Shown here: positions 52,353 through 63,229 of the stretch, in pieces | Position numbering within the stretch: the stretch's first letter is position 1 | How the letters are laid out: every line of letters begins with the position of its first letter | NCBI GenBank assembly: GCA_018857735.1 | Contig: JABMCL010001511.1 | Span: 207,001-271,000 of the forward strand | Length of the DNA: 64,000 bases | Direction: 5' to 3' | Source: Alviniconcha marisindica | Lineage: Eukaryota; Mollusca; Gastropoda; Provannidae | Program-made: the position numbers and the translations under genes | Notes under the pieces: generated by a model | What the model was told of the DNA's origin: nothing | Database searches by the model: none | The model's input: the letters and a program-made list of their open reading frames with translations, nothing else

Positions 52353-55300
52353 GTGTGTGTTTGTGTCACTGTGTGTCTGGGTCCAGGTGTGAGTGCATGC
52401 ATGTGAGTGCATGAGTACATGTGTGCAAGCATAAATGAGCATGCAGGTTTGTGTGTGTGCATGTGTGTGGCCAAAGACCAAACTGCCAAGAGCATTAACA
52501 ACATACCTGTCCAAATAGTCAAAGACTTTCTCTGTCACAACAGCCAGAATACATAGAGCATTGACAGCAGCATATGTTGGTGCTAGATGAGGGAACTGGC
52601 CAGGCCCCCCTGTTCAAAATCAACACACAAGGGAGTTGATTAGCACTCAAAAGACATCACACAAACTCAACAACAAAGACATAAGTCGCCTATGGTAATG
52701 AGTACTGAATTTACCTGCATGCCAGGTGAGAACCTGGCATGCAAGTAAATACAAGGTACATAAACTCCACCTGAGGTACAGCCTCTTCAAAACTGAGTTT
52801 ACAATATCTCTCAGCCCAGCGACTGTCCATCTGGAATGGGAGTCCAGGATACCAAACACATCCTACACAACTGCCCTACCCATGCACCTGAAAGAATACG
52901 CCCATGGCCATCTGGGGCTGACTTGATGAAAAAAGCTATGGGGATCAACAGAAGAGATTTAAAAAAAAACACACAGCCAAGCTCATCAGGAGCATCAACA
53001 TCCAGGTCTGAGTCATGACCAAAGAGCATCTGAACACTGAAGAAGTAGAAGAAAAACAAGTTAACTAACACTGAAAGTGAAAGGACACTGGACTGCCTCA
53101 AGGGTGACAGTCAGAATATACACGCCATCATTTTCACAGATTCAATAAGCTCGTTACAAAAAGTGAATAGTGGAATGGGAAGCCCAGACAGCGATGTGTT
53201 AATATTTGACATCCACCTTCAAAAACTCCGGTGGATGTACTGCGCTTCTCAGATCTTTAGTGTTGAGGAGCTTGAGACACTACATGTGGGCACAAAGCCA
53301 AGGACATCACACCATCAACTGCCTGGAGGAGAGATGTGTGGAAAAGGGAAGCACTTGACAATCTTTCTTGAAAGGATGAGAGTGGGCCACAACAATCAGA
53401 TGAACACTGGAACCATTTCAAAAGCAAAACTGGCAAAACTTCTGAGATATAGTGTGGAGTGTATATATATGGGCTTTTGTGAGTGCACAGATACCATCTT
53501 AAACAGAACTGAACTAAACTGAAAGGACAGACAAAAAAGATGTTAACAAAATGCAGAAAAAGATACTGAAAGGTTTGTTTTGGTATTATAAAAAGCCAAA
53601 CTATATTAGTTATACATCCAAAATGCAAAACATATGATTTAAAGATTATATTTTTTTTCTTTGATTAAAAAAGAAGAAAAAGAAAAAAGAAGAAAGAAAA
53701 CTGAACAGAAGTAATTCCACATGATAAGAAGACAATGTTTCTTCTTTGTAGTTGTACAATGTTCATAAACTGAGCACAAACACTACATATTTATATTTAT
53801 TAATCTTTACCTGCAAAACCACCCATGGGATGTTGACATTTCCCAAGAAATGCTGCAACTCTGGAAATGACATCAAAAGGCGAACTTTAGTAATTTCATG
53901 CAAAAATGTAATCTACTTGGACTACTATGATGATAACTAGTGATGTGACTGGAATTTCTCAAATTACTGACTTACAAATTACATTCACTGCACACATCTA
54001 CAGCAAAGTATGTACATGTACACGACTGTTTCACTTAACTGTAAAAGAGAAACTGCGACAGTTTTAATCAATGCAGGGAAACAGAAAAACAACAAACAGA
54101 ATATCTGACCTTTAAAAAAAAAAAATTTAAAATCTTCCATACCAAGTGAAAAATATTCTGAACTCTAGTGTAACTCCAAGATTGCTCAAAAGATCCACTG
54201 TGTAACATTTTCCAGGCCATCTGCTCTTGGTTGAGCTGTTTTGTTGTTTTGGTGTCCGGTCAAACTGGTGCCATCAGTTTACAATGTCATGACAATCAGC
54301 GTGCAGGTTGGTTCATCACTGGTGCTATCAGTTTACAACAGCATGACATGTGCTCACATGTTGGTTCAACACTGGCGCCATCAGTTTACAGCAGATTTGC
54401 TATTCCTACTAGCATAGACTCCGATTTTTTTATATTTTTTTTAATAAGCAACTAACCTGAGAGCATGCTCTTCTGACAACTGGTACTCCAAGAGGTCAAG
54501 ACCATGCAGGATCCAGTAACACAACCAAGGACGACTGGCATCAAGACACTGGAACCAAATCACACCATCACATTAACAATCTGTACCATTCTTCTCAGCT
54601 AATTTACAAGCAATGCTTACTTTTATTGTAGACATAATACATGCCCAAACTACCATGACGACAAGGATTCAACTGACCGTGTTCACTATCAGCTCCCTCG
54701 GTACTTTTACACACTGACTGGCAAATAAAAATGTGTCTATCTATGTATTACTGTTTCACTACTTGGCTTGTACTAGTACTAGTAGTAGTAGCTAGTACAA
54801 GCCAAGTAGTAAAACAGTAATTCAGAGGCTGACAAACAAAAAAGAAACAAAAACTAGATTCCTGCTGCAAGTTCTCATCATAAGCAGAGTAATAATAACA
54901 ATGCATGCTTGTAATGCACCTGTAAGAAATCTGCAAACATTTCACACAACATAGTCAGACCTAGTGGTAAAATGTACATGCAAATGCAATCACAAACACA
55001 CTTTAGAATTTGTGCACAGCAAATGCAGTGTCTTGAAAGAAAAAAAGATGCATACAACCAAACATGAGGCTGCACACACTGACTTTTTTTTAAAAGAACA
55101 ATCTTGTACTTATGTAGCTGAAATTCAGACATTCACACGCACAATTCTGTGCAAGCCCGATGAATAAAACAGCACAACATTTGGTATCCTTGAGCTTGGG
55201 ACCTTCTATAGCAATCAACATTTTTCACTGGTGCCTGGCTAGATCTTGGCGTTTTGCTGGTACTTGCAGATTCCTGGCTGGTTTACCTTTCTGAGTAGGC

Positions 55301-56396
55301 AGCCTATTGTTAACTGATTCAGAGCTAGTGGAAGGAACTGGTTCCGAACTATCATCACGACTATAAAAAAAAACCCAAGTCAGAGTTATCTGCAATGTCT
55401 TTCGCGACATTATGCTGAGCTGTTAGTTGTGGTCAGTCCTGCAGAAAATTAAATAAACAGCGGAAAACTAGTAATGCAGCCAGAAAGTGACATAAGCAGT
55501 GAACTACTGCTGACTCATTTAATGTCACCCACCCTGGTCCGGCTGAGCTGTCAAAGTTGATATCTTCTGACTAAATCGAACAACTTATTTTGCACCCCAA
55601 CATCAGAGAGACAGAGCCTAAGCAAGATAGGGACTGCTTAAAGCCTTTAATTAAAATGCATTTTGTCAAACAGATCTGGACTTTTTTTGCATAGATACAC
55701 TAAATGCATGGGGTTTGAGCAATTGTGTAAGAGAGGTTTATTCTGCATTTAAAAAAAAGAGGGTTTTCTGCATATCTGCGACCCCGGCCACGAACATCAC
55801 CCAAAGATACATGTAGTAAAGAGATGACAAAACCAGATGCCACTTTTAGCTGGGGCAGAAGTACTGCAAAAAAAAAGAGGCACGTTTTTAATTTTTTGTT
55901 TCGAAAAAATTGTAAGTGTGCTTGAACATCTGGGCATTCAACATTATTCAAATACAGTATACACACCTCATAGGACTCTGAAAGATTTCTCAAACCCTTT
56001 AAGAGAAACTCCTTGTGGCTGTTCCTTTCCAAAACGGGAATGCTGGAAAACAGAAGATGATTTGCTTCAGTTTTAATGAAAACAAATCAGATGCAAGTAG
56101 AACTGGTGAGGAAATCCCAAGGTCAGAAAAGACCACCTAGACCAGCCTCCTATCAAGACCCGCTTGATTTCAAACTTTCCTTTCCCTGTAATTGTGTAAA
56201 TGACGCCTCACCACAGATCTCCCTTCCTTAATTGTTTTAAGACCTACTTCATGTCAGCCCATTTCTTTGTGTAATTTCTAAGCAGAAGAATGCACCAAAA
56301 ACCACACCTCTTCTTGAGAATGCTTTTTCTTGAATTTGGGAGTGGTTGAAAAACTAAAAGAGGGATTCCAGTGAAATTGATTTAGCATCATAATTC

Positions 56397-56458
<62 letters not shown>

Positions 56459-58305
56459 AATTTTTTTACACTTTAGCATTTAATACTAGATTCAACATTA
56501 TAATTTATGGTTCAGCATCAGAGTTCTACATGGCTGACTAGGTACTAACTAGTAAGTAATTAACTCATTCAAGACGCCACAAAATGACACTCTCGGCTCC
56601 TGTAGATGCATTGTTTTGCCCATTTAAAAAGAATTGTAGTAAACAAATACTAGGAATAATACAATAAACATATATATAAATTTTTTGAAAGCTTAGGATG
56701 TGTACTTGTAGATAAATAATCCATAGAGTCATACCACATACCTATCTCTGTTGCAACAGTAAAGCAGGAACCATCCAAACACAGTAAAAAAAGAAGTTTT
56801 ATTGTACTGGTTGCATGGATCCCAATGATGAAAATGAAGATGTCATTATCGCTGTCACTCGAGTCTGCCTCAAGATCTACTGGCACAAACTCCTCGCCAG
56901 AATCAACAATGTTCTCTTCAGAACCACTGGCAGAAAAATCTTCTAAATCCAAGCCCTCATTCAGTACTGCCCTCACAGCTTCCCTCATCAAGTAACATGT
57001 TCGCTCTGTGCGCCACCATTGTGAAACATACAACTTTCATCAGTTTGACACGTGTTACAAATGCCAAAACAGTCAAAGGAACTAAGGGGGATTACCAAAA
57101 GGGTCCAAAATTAATGCAGTTAGTATAATATAATTGCCTCCAATCAATGCGAAAGTCACTCATACCATTAAAAATCTTTAATTCTTACTGCGTCCGAAGA
57201 CACGGATTGTCGTCAGGTGTACTGCTAAGTCCCACGTCTTAAGACACGGAAAGCCTTGAAAGAGTTAACCTTCATCATATATTTGTAGTAAAATATAAAG
57301 ACTAAAAGATGCATGACAATGTCTTCTTTTTTAACCCCCCAAAACATAACAAAAACAACAACTGCAGTTGGCATTTAGCTTCACCTAAGTTTACAATCAA
57401 ACAATACATTCTAATATTTCTGCAAAATATTCTACTTTCTAGTTGCTGTAAAACCGAAGCACACAGGACATGTTATCACAATGGAAAAAACACAAACAAT
57501 AAAATCTATTTGTTAATAAGATTACTTGTTAGTGATGTGCCAATAAATATGGCTCAAATTTAAAGGCTTGAAACATTCATGACACTGCAACTCACTCAGG
57601 AAAGATCTCCAACTTGCTGCGGAATGTAGAATATGCCCCAGTACACAATCCCTCCACTTCAACCTGTACATGAAAATGGTTCAAAAATAGAAGTTTAAAA
57701 ATGCCAGAAGACACCCTGGAGGGAAAACAACTGACAAAAAATGCACACATTATAGCCAAAACATTGTTCACAAAAATTTCTTTAAAAAAAAAAAGTATGC
57801 ATGTACAGAAGTCACACATCTCAGCTGTGAATATTGCTGTCTTTCCCCTGCTCTTGAAAGCCTGCTGGGATGGGGCATCGACAACCTCTGGTGACAATGA
57901 GTTCTAGCTGTCTGATGCAAAACAAGTTTGATGCGAAATGAAACATCACCTTTTCTTCTTCTTCATTATAATTTATACTGTGGGAATCCCAGTAGTTTGG
58001 GCAACATTCTGCAACTGGTGGTGCACACACACAAACAAGAAAATTGAATAAAACCTTGGTATGGTATAGAAAAGCAGGCTTTGCTGAGCAGGAAAAAAAA
58101 ATGTTGTGGAAGAAACGATTAGCACTGTAATATTAGCCAAAGACATTTCTATCTCAGTAGTTGAGGTTGGGGTTTGAAATAAGTGTCTGTCACTCACTTG
58201 CTCAATAGAAGTGAAGGTTGAAATGCCTTCGTCATCGAATCGGAGCTTGTTAAAATTGTCTTGAAGACATCGCAACAGAACTGGTGCTGCTTCGCTCTCA
58301 GCCAT
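44065..58305 (-). CDS. FNTB: Protein farnesyltransferase subunit beta (3' end uncertain)
   Basis: Catalytic, zinc-bearing subunit that with FNTA farnesylates CaaX proteins in the cytosol. Exons: 58305-58198, 57663-57596, 56042-55967, 54548-54457, 53860-53811, 52609-52507, 51248-51165, 50271-50185, 49524-49395, 48852-48720, 47062-46951, 45634-45516, then a terminal piece starting at an acceptor before TCCACCC (44099 in the last copy). All phases fit, giving about 398 aa against 437 in mammals. Visible functional residues, by the rat numbering: R202 (here 194), H248 (240), R291 (283), K294 (286), zinc ligands D297/C299 (289/291), Y300 (292), Y361/H362 (353/354), and the two Trp of RPWLCYW. Internal GGF repeats of the alpha-alpha barrel are clear. 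The C-terminal HPVFN matches HPVYN of mammals but lies in a 74-bp array and reaches TGA soon after. Without the last splice, exon 12 would read to TGA at 45424 with a hydrophobic tail. Confidence 0.95.
46001..46045 (-). repeat. tRNA-like SINE head fragment
   Basis: On the minus strand GATAGCTCAGTTGGAAGAGC is a textbook tRNA A box and D-arm. No B box follows. The following 48-bp array starts within its first bases. Confidence 0.55.
46041..46312. repeat. 48-bp minisatellite, 6 units, FNTB intron 11
   Basis: Unit gctcaccacttatctaaaat plus actgagtgcagttcactatc and agtatcat. Clean 48-bp spacing. Confidence 0.95.
46405..46700 (+). mobile_element. Degenerate element with SAP-like N-terminus
   Basis: From an ATG at 46407 the plus strand reads MEGSEFENLTLPTLKAFLEA, then SGNK and, after a stop, LVARAIGMPP, the pattern of a SAP domain found at the start of some invertebrate transposon-like ORFs. 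The frame is broken by TAA after about 33 codons. Assignment to a transposon class is inference. Confidence 0.45.
47729..47906 (+). repeat. R1 SINE-like element with 11-bp target-site duplication
   Basis: 178 bp ending in a (CTAC)n tail, flanked by caccaaacttc at 47718-47728 and 47907-47917. Same family as 7490-7665. Confidence 0.9.
48188..48221. repeat. G homopolymer run
   Basis: About 25-30 G in FNTB intron 10. Its length is probably unreliable. Confidence 0.8.
48330..48590 (+). mobile_element. CR1-like LINE fragment folded into a hairpin
   Basis: Reads SRLDYCNSILMGAPSC, then QKVQNTAA, and later ELHWLPIS: the SRLDYCNSLL...RVQNAAA...LHWLPI order of CR1-type reverse transcriptases. Between these, 48450-48505 and 48523-48585 are an inverted duplication of the same block. 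Confidence 0.75.
49230..49292. repeat. (GACA)n tract
   Basis: Short GACAGACA/GAGACA run in FNTB intron 9; an (AC)n tract lies at 49087-49144. Confidence 0.8.
49505..49785. repeat. 61-bp array copying the FNTB exon 9 acceptor, about 4-5 units
   Basis: Unit cttcatgtgtctgacacctg plus taagagtgcaacagaaaaag and gcatgatcccctgaccagta. On the minus strand each unit reads CTTACAG/GTGTCAGACACATGAAG, against the real exon start GTGTCAAACATATGAAG. Confidence 0.95.
49795..50184. repeat. 31-38-bp minisatellite abutting the FNTB exon 8 donor
   Basis: Unit cagtgcaaatgctgatactt plus gcacaacaaca, about 10-12 units. The last unit merges with the donor: on the minus strand TGCAG/GTGAGTATCAGC is followed by units reading TGCAAGTATCAGC. 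Confidence 0.9.
50449..50730. repeat. (AC)n compound microsatellite
   Basis: AC tracts with atgt, catataca and A-run interruptions in FNTB intron 7. Confidence 0.95.
50948..51126 (-). repeat. R1 SINE-like element
   Basis: Orientation as at 20528. Flanked by tgactattgt (50938) and tgactattat (51127), a 10-bp target-site duplication with one change. It sits about 40 bp from FNTB exon 7. Confidence 0.85.
51305..51690. repeat. 64-bp minisatellite, about 6 units, FNTB intron 6
   Basis: Unit aagactgttgtcaatggcta plus caagtagaacagctctagag and aaatgtactcacctatacga. The array lies at the edge of a foldback-family element continuing to about 51790. Confidence 0.95.
52034..52240 (+). repeat. tRNA-headed SINE (R4)
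   Basis: ATAGCTCAGTTGGTAGAGCG is a perfect A-box region, and GGATTGAGTCC a near B box at the expected spacing. The body continues to the (TG)n tract at 52241. The acceptor and anticodon stems do not pair, so it is not a tRNA gene. Confidence 0.75.
52241..52462. repeat. (TG)n compound microsatellite
   Basis: TG run with CATG, TTTG and CACTG breaks, ending about 45 bp from FNTB exon 6. Confidence 0.95.
52620..52745. repeat. Dispersed repeat R7, copy 3, ending in a palindrome
   Basis: cacacaagggagttgattag and caacaaagacataagtcgcc match 925-1010. It ends at a palindrome with 18-nt arms (52710-52727 and 52732-52749). Confidence 0.7.
52750..53530 (+). mobile_element. Non-LTR retrotransposon 3' fragment (RNase H C-terminus)
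   Basis: Reads GVQDTKHILHNCPTHAPER and SGADLMKK (the HILxxCP tail motif after the reverse transcriptase), then KLRWMYC, HHQLPGGEM, NNQMNTGTISKAKLAKLLR and MGFCECTDTILN. The order matches LINEs with a terminal RNase H domain. Frames are broken. The end pairs with 3' pieces at 21505 and 27690. Confidence 0.8.
54225..54405. repeat. Degenerate 60-bp repeat, 3 units, FNTB intron 4
   Basis: Blocks ctggtgccatcagtttacaa occur three times with drift (54268, 54321 and 54374 regions). The array lies within about 50 bp of the exon 4 donor. Confidence 0.75.
56399..56455. repeat. (AT)n microsatellite
   Basis: About 55 bp of pure AT in FNTB intron 2. Confidence 0.97.
56560..57268 (-). mobile_element. PiggyBac-like element remnant with TTAA ends
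   Basis: Left end TTAACTCATTCAAGACGCC and right end, inverted, TTAACTCTTTCAAGGCTTTC: terminal inverted repeats bounded by TTAA, the PiggyBac target. On the minus strand it still encodes an acidic stretch, SGEEFVPVDLEADSSDSDND, typical of PiggyBac transposase N-termini. No catalytic domain remains in about 709 bp, so it is non-autonomous. Confidence 0.75.
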
Positions 58306-60111
58306 TGTGGACAGAACTTTAAAAACAACGGCCAGTCAGTCAAATAAAACAAAAGCGAAACAGCATCAGGAAACGTTTCCTCTTGAAACACGACCAGGGG
58401 CGACCACTCTGATTGATCAGTGAGAATAACTCTGGCGCAAGGAACTACTATAATGTCGTCTGCTGCCGCTGTCGCTGATCCCTAATTTCTGTCTGCCTAA
58501 GTACGTCGCTTCAAGGGAAATTAACCGAGTTTTCAGTGTTTGCCAGATAAAAAGGAAGAAATACACACACACACACACACACTGACACACACACACACAC
58601 TACACTGACACACTACTCGGACAACACGCACGCACGCCGCACGGGCACGCACTCGCGCCTCCACCTGACCTGTAACAAATTTTCCACAGTACCGGGCGCC
58701 TGTGGCTGGTCAACCCGAGGCAGCTCCATTTGGCCCGTGCTGTTCGTGCACCCTTTACTGAACACGTGATGCCTTTCTCAAGTTTAGTCAGTCATACGAC
58801 ATGGTGGGGCTGACAGCAGGTCTCCTTGTTGGTGATTGAACATTTTGAAGTAGTAATACAGAAATGGCAAGCAGTAGCAGTTTTGGTGAGATTTACAGGT
58901 ATGTTTTTGTCACTGAGATTTATATCTTTGTGCAAAAGCGTATGTTTTATACGCGGACGGAGCCAACGGCCGCGTGTGTTTGTGTAGAGAGATAGGGTCA
59001 GTGTGACGCGACACTGATGCGTGTGCCTGTGTGCTTGTCTGCGTGTTTTTTGTGGGTTAAATCCCATGACAGTACCACAACTGAGCCTGAATAAGTTCAG
59101 AGCACCCCTAGGCTACCGCGGTTTGGTGCTAGGGTTAAACGTGTCTAATTTCTTTCGTTCTTTGGGTATTTCCAATGGAGCACGTGCAGAGCAAACTCGA
59201 CCAACGGAAGTCGCCGACATATTACGTCACAAAAAAATTGCGGGCAGTGCTGGCCCGTCTTGGACACCCGTTTCTGTGCCTGCATGTTTTTATTTTTACT
59301 TAAGTTTAGGTGTAGCCGTTGATGCGACATAACCGGTCAGATAAGCTGCACTGTTACTTAATACAATTGCGGCGACTCCACAACACATTGTCTTATTGTA
59401 TTTAATGCGTGAAACACGAGAGGAAACTCATAGTGGGTTCACACTCACTATCGCAGAAGTTAATTGCAACTTTCCAAAAGTTTCACATCTTTGCAATTTT
59501 TTGAAAAAACAAACGCCAGGATGACAAAAGATATGTGTTTAATCAAGCGTAGAAATGTGCACCTGGGTCTTCTCACGGGATAATGCCTGCCAACCCACAG
59601 GGTCACCTGAGGATTATGCACCAGAGGAAGGGGAGGGGTGGAATAGGGGTTTTGTGATGAAGGCCTGTCAAAGCATAAGTTTGAAATGAAATTAGTATAA
59701 TTTTAAAGGGGGTAGTTCCATTTTTCTTGAAGTTTTCGTGCTGTCTTGAAAAGGGCTAAAAACTTTCTGCTTTTTTAATCTTTTTTATTATTACATTATT
59801 ATTTTATTATTTTTAACATAGAATAAGATTACTCTAATTTTTGTCATGTTCAGCACTTTCAAGGTCAGAAGGCATTCTCGGCTATATAAGGGGGGGGGGT
59901 GATCACTTATTTTGTGTGTGTTTAGTTGCATTGTTACTGTTTAACAGGCAGCCATTTCATGTTTGTATTTATTTCAGCACTGTCTGGTGGAAGACATGAC
60001 GCAACCTTGTGGAGCCAGCATTGGATGTCCACCTCTGCCTTGAAGAGCAGCATTACTCAGTTATGTAAATTTTTGTTCACTTTTACATTTTTTCTTTTTG
60101 TTTTGTAAGAG
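58306..60111. other. FNTB promoter side and upstream region of the glycosyltransferase
   Basis: Contains short AC tracts (58563-58605), a GC-richer stretch near 58620-58760 and CACGTG at 58763 and 59179. No exon with a signal anchor for the glycosyltransferase was found. 59340-60100 looks intronic and AT-rich. Confidence 0.5.
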
Positions 60112-61974
60112 GCCACTCGAATACCGACGCGGGAGATAACTCTGCCACGCCTGTTGCCGGAGAGTTACTGTTCGTGGGTGTGATGACGTCTCGGAGATAT
60201 TTACGAACGCGGGCTAAAGCCATTCACGAAACGTGGGGCTCTGCCCTTCCTAACGGCTCCTTGCTCTTTTTCGTCGGGGAAGGAGACAAAGTGGAGGAAC
60301 AGCTCCCGGTGCAGATTCTTGATGACGTAACGGACAGCGAGTACCCCCCGCAGAGGAAGTCGTTCGCCATGCTGGAATTCATGCACCGAAACTTAGGACG
60401 CAGCTACGAGTGGTTCATGCGAGCTGATGATGATCTGTTTGTGGATGTTCGCCGTTTGAGAACGCTGCTTTCGTCTATTAACAGCTCGAAACCCGTCTAC
60501 CTCGGACATCCGGGTACCGGCAAACCGGAAGAAGCGGGACGGTTGGGACTTCCGGTAAGTGAAAATGTGACTGTGGCTGACTGTGATTTTGTTGGTGGTT
60601 TGTCTTAAGGCGCTGATACACTAGCAGGTTTGGCCCTGTGGGTGAGGAGGACAGTTCGAACCTCAAGCGGTCGGACCCGTCCGTCTCAGTCAGTTCAAAG
60701 TACTAACTGCCCCACGATAGAGCCGAAGCTCAGTGACGGGGTTAAGGTAAGTAAACATGGTGCTTAACGTCCACGGAAACCGTACGGCTTATTAGGGACG
60801 GGGAGAAGGGGGGAGGGGGTATGGAGGCGGAGGGAGAGGGAGATTATATACCTATCGCCAACTGTCACCACCAGAATGACTTTGCTTTTAAAAAATGGGC
60901 GCGAGAGAGCCTTTTTTAATTTGTTTCAGTAAAAATGAAAACAGGTCACAAGACATTTGTCCCCCAAAACCCTTTTTAAAGGGGGCCGGGTATCGAACCG
61001 AGGTCCTTCGGCTTACCAGCCTAACGCCTTACCACTAGGCCAAATCGGCTCACGTTAAAGTAAGTGATGATGATGATGTGGGGCTTCATGTCATGTCCTC
61101 GGATGTCGGGGTTAAAGTAAGGGGAAGGTCAAAAGTAAGGGAAAGGTCGACGTATTTAACCTTGCCGCCGCTCAAGAGTTACCGTCCTTTGTGACCTTTT
61201 TTCTTCGCTCCAGTCCAAACGGTGGGCGCTCACTCAGTGACGGTTGAGACACATCCCTGCCAAGCCGAGGCCGGACTGATGTGGACGTAATTACAACTAT
61301 GTGCACATAATTAGTGATGTCTTCGCTGCCCGTATTTTTATAATCACTTTGTTTGGAGATAATTGTAAACATGCTGAGCGAAATCTTATTTTGGGAAGAA
61401 GAAGGAGGAGGAGGAGGAGGAGGAGGGGGAGGAGGGGAAAAAAAGTTATGTCTGGATTCAAATGATTTTAGTTTTATTTGTGCTGACGTGGGCGGTTATA
61501 AAAAATAATTTAAAAAAAATAATTAAAAAAATGATATAATTTGAGTTATCTGTTACAAACTTACTGCCATTTGAGCACCAACGAGAAACTGGTCGTTGTA
61601 TGACAGTTTTTCGAGATCTGTGGCGTAATCAGTTATGGCAATGGTTGAAGGAACGATGTCGTAACAATAACAACAACAACAACAACAACAATAGCGGTGA
61701 GCGACACGGGTGAGGACACAGCGCTTTACAAGCTCAACAATAATGTACACATTAAAATCTCAAAAAATAATAATTATATACTGATAATATTGCATTCCTC
61801 GTACACCACACCCGCACACACCCCACAAACACACATGGGTCAAAATACACTCCTGCAAATAAACGCACCCCCCGAAAAATCACCACCACACCCCGCGCGC
61901 GGGGAAACCCGCCCACACACACAAAAACACACACACACACACCCCCATAGAAAAAAAAGGGGCCCCCGCAAGCA

Positions 61975-62010
<36 letters not shown>

Positions 62011-62261
62011 AACACAAAACCCAAAACAAAAACCAAAAAAACACCAAAAACCCCCTAGCACTGACCACCACGCGCTGTTGCAGGCTGGGACACCCTTTCT
62101 GCATGGGCGGAACGGGAGTGGTCCTGTCACGCAGCATGCTGCCGTCGCTGGCGGGGAGACTGGCACAATGTCTGCAGAACACAGCCAGCAACCACGAAGA
62201 CTCGGAGCTGGGCAGATGCGTCTACAACTCCACTGGCGTCTCTTGCGTCCAGTCCCAGCAG
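60112..62261 (+). CDS. Chondroitin sulfate synthase-like glycosyltransferase, two internal exons (partial)
   Basis: Exon A 60112-60554 reads GELLFVGVMTSRRYL, then YPPQRKSFAML, then the DxD-type motif MRADDDLF and YLGHPGTGKPEE. This is the fringe-like beta-1,3-glycosyltransferase half of the CHSY1/CHSY3 family, a Golgi enzyme that polymerises the GlcUA-GalNAc backbone. It ends at a clean CCG/GTAAGT donor. Exon B 62084-62261 reads FCMGGTGVVLSR, then NHEDSELGRCV and TGVSCVQSQQ, which continues the same domain. Its end, CAG/GCAAGG, fits a GC-AG intron. The two exons are out of frame by one base: removing one T from the TTT at 62096-62098 would restore the frame. The N-terminal exon with the membrane anchor and the C-terminal chondroitin N-acetylgalactosaminyltransferase half are not seen in the window. 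Family assignment is firm; whether the gene is intact is not. Confidence 0.85.
60747..61053 (-). repeat. R2 tRNA-derived SINE, noisy copy
   Basis: Head, tail and middle blocks of R2 are clear, but compared with the other copies there are many single-base gains in homopolymers (for example gggggccggg and ttttttaattt), suggesting either decay or poor local sequence quality. Confidence 0.8.
61690..61800 (+). repeat. Dispersed repeat R6, copy 3
   Basis: Contains gcgctttacaagctcaacaa and aataatgtacacattaaaat, as in 23735-23880, and again leads into (AC)n. Confidence 0.5.
61801..62012. repeat. (AC)n tract, irregular
   Basis: AC repeats broken by unusual C, G and A homopolymers. It lies close to the acceptor of glycosyltransferase exon B. 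Confidence 0.85.
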
Positions 62262-62306
62262 GCAAGGGAGAGGAGTGTGTGTGTGTGTTGGGGGGGGGGG
62301 GGGGGG

Positions 62307-62486
62307 TATGATGATGAAGTGATGTTTTATGTCCTCAGATGTCAGCTGACATATTAGGGACAAGTTTGTGACCAATGCCGAAGCACGGTGCAATAAATCT
62401 TTACGTCCACGGAAACCAGAAGGCTCGTTAGGACGGACAGTCCAGGACGTCCACCTCGACTCTCACACAGCTCCTGAACCATCTGG
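62307..62486 (-). repeat. R1 SINE-like element between two G runs
   Basis: Same orientation as at 20528; starts (ATG)n. G runs at 62289-62306 and 62490-62514 flank it and may be a stretched target-site duplication. Confidence 0.8.
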
Positions 62487-62559
62487 GAGGGGGGGGGGGG
62501 GGGGGGGGGGGGGGGATCATTTTAAGATATTTATAGCACATAGGAGAGCACACGGGACG

Positions 62560-63229
62560 TATGTGCTATAAACATGGTGCTTAATGTCCACAGAAACCGT
62601 AAGGCTTATTAGGGACGTGGAGAATGGGGGAAGCGGGTATGGAGGTACGTGTAAGTAAGTAAACATGGTACTTAACTACGTCCACAGAAACCGTAAGGCT
62701 TATTAGGGACGGGTGGAGGGGGGAAGGGGGTATGGAGGTGGGGGGAGAGGGAGATTATATACCTATCGCTACACTGTCACCACCAGAATGACTCCTGCAT
62801 TAAGATGGGCAGCGAATGAGAGCCATTTTAATGTTTCAGTAGGAAGTGATGGACAAAGTCACAAGATAGTGTCCACAAACCACAACCTTTTTGAAGAGAA
62901 AGGAGAGCCGAAGCGGTATCGAACCGAGATCCTTCCGCTTACCAGCCTTACCGCTAGGCCAAACCGGCTCACAGTATGGAGGTGGGGGAAGAGGGGGATT
63001 ATATATATACAGGTCTATCGCTACACTCTAACCACCAGAATGACTCCTGCATTAAGGTCGGCAGCGATGAGAGCCATTTTAATGTTTCATTGATTGTGAG
63101 GGACAAAGTCACAAGACAGTGTTCACAGACCACAACTTTTGATGAGAAAGGAGACAGCCGAAGCGGATTCGAACCGAGGTCCCTCTGCTTACCAACATAA
63201 CGCCTTACCGCTAGGCCAAACCGGCTCAC
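62560..63229 (-). repeat. Outer R2 SINE, interrupted by a second R2
   Basis: Flanked by agcacacgggacg (62547-62559 and 63230-63242), 13 bp. The element is split at its gtatggaggt site. Confidence 0.85.
62647..62974 (-). repeat. Inner R2 SINE nested in R2
   Basis: Complete copy with B box GGTTCGATACC (minus strand) and (CTTA)n tail, bounded by tatggaggt at 62638-62646 and 62975-62983. Confidence 0.85.

Noticed and set aside
55225..55410. Minus-strand frame with RDDSSEPVPSTSSES and a TATAG acceptor
   Set aside because: Could be another transposase N-terminal scrap, but no ends or further domain are visible.
58863..58884. Possible first exon MASSSSF with a GTGAGA donor, divergent from FNTB
   Set aside because: Only seven codons, no conserved partner exon; cannot be told from chance.
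59021..59332. Plus-strand 103-codon frame as the first exon of the glycosyltransferase
   Set aside because: No signal-anchor at the start, no donor in phase with 60112 and no similarity to the family.
61378..61440. GAA/GGA-rich stretch as coding
   Set aside because: Simple purine repeat without an open context.
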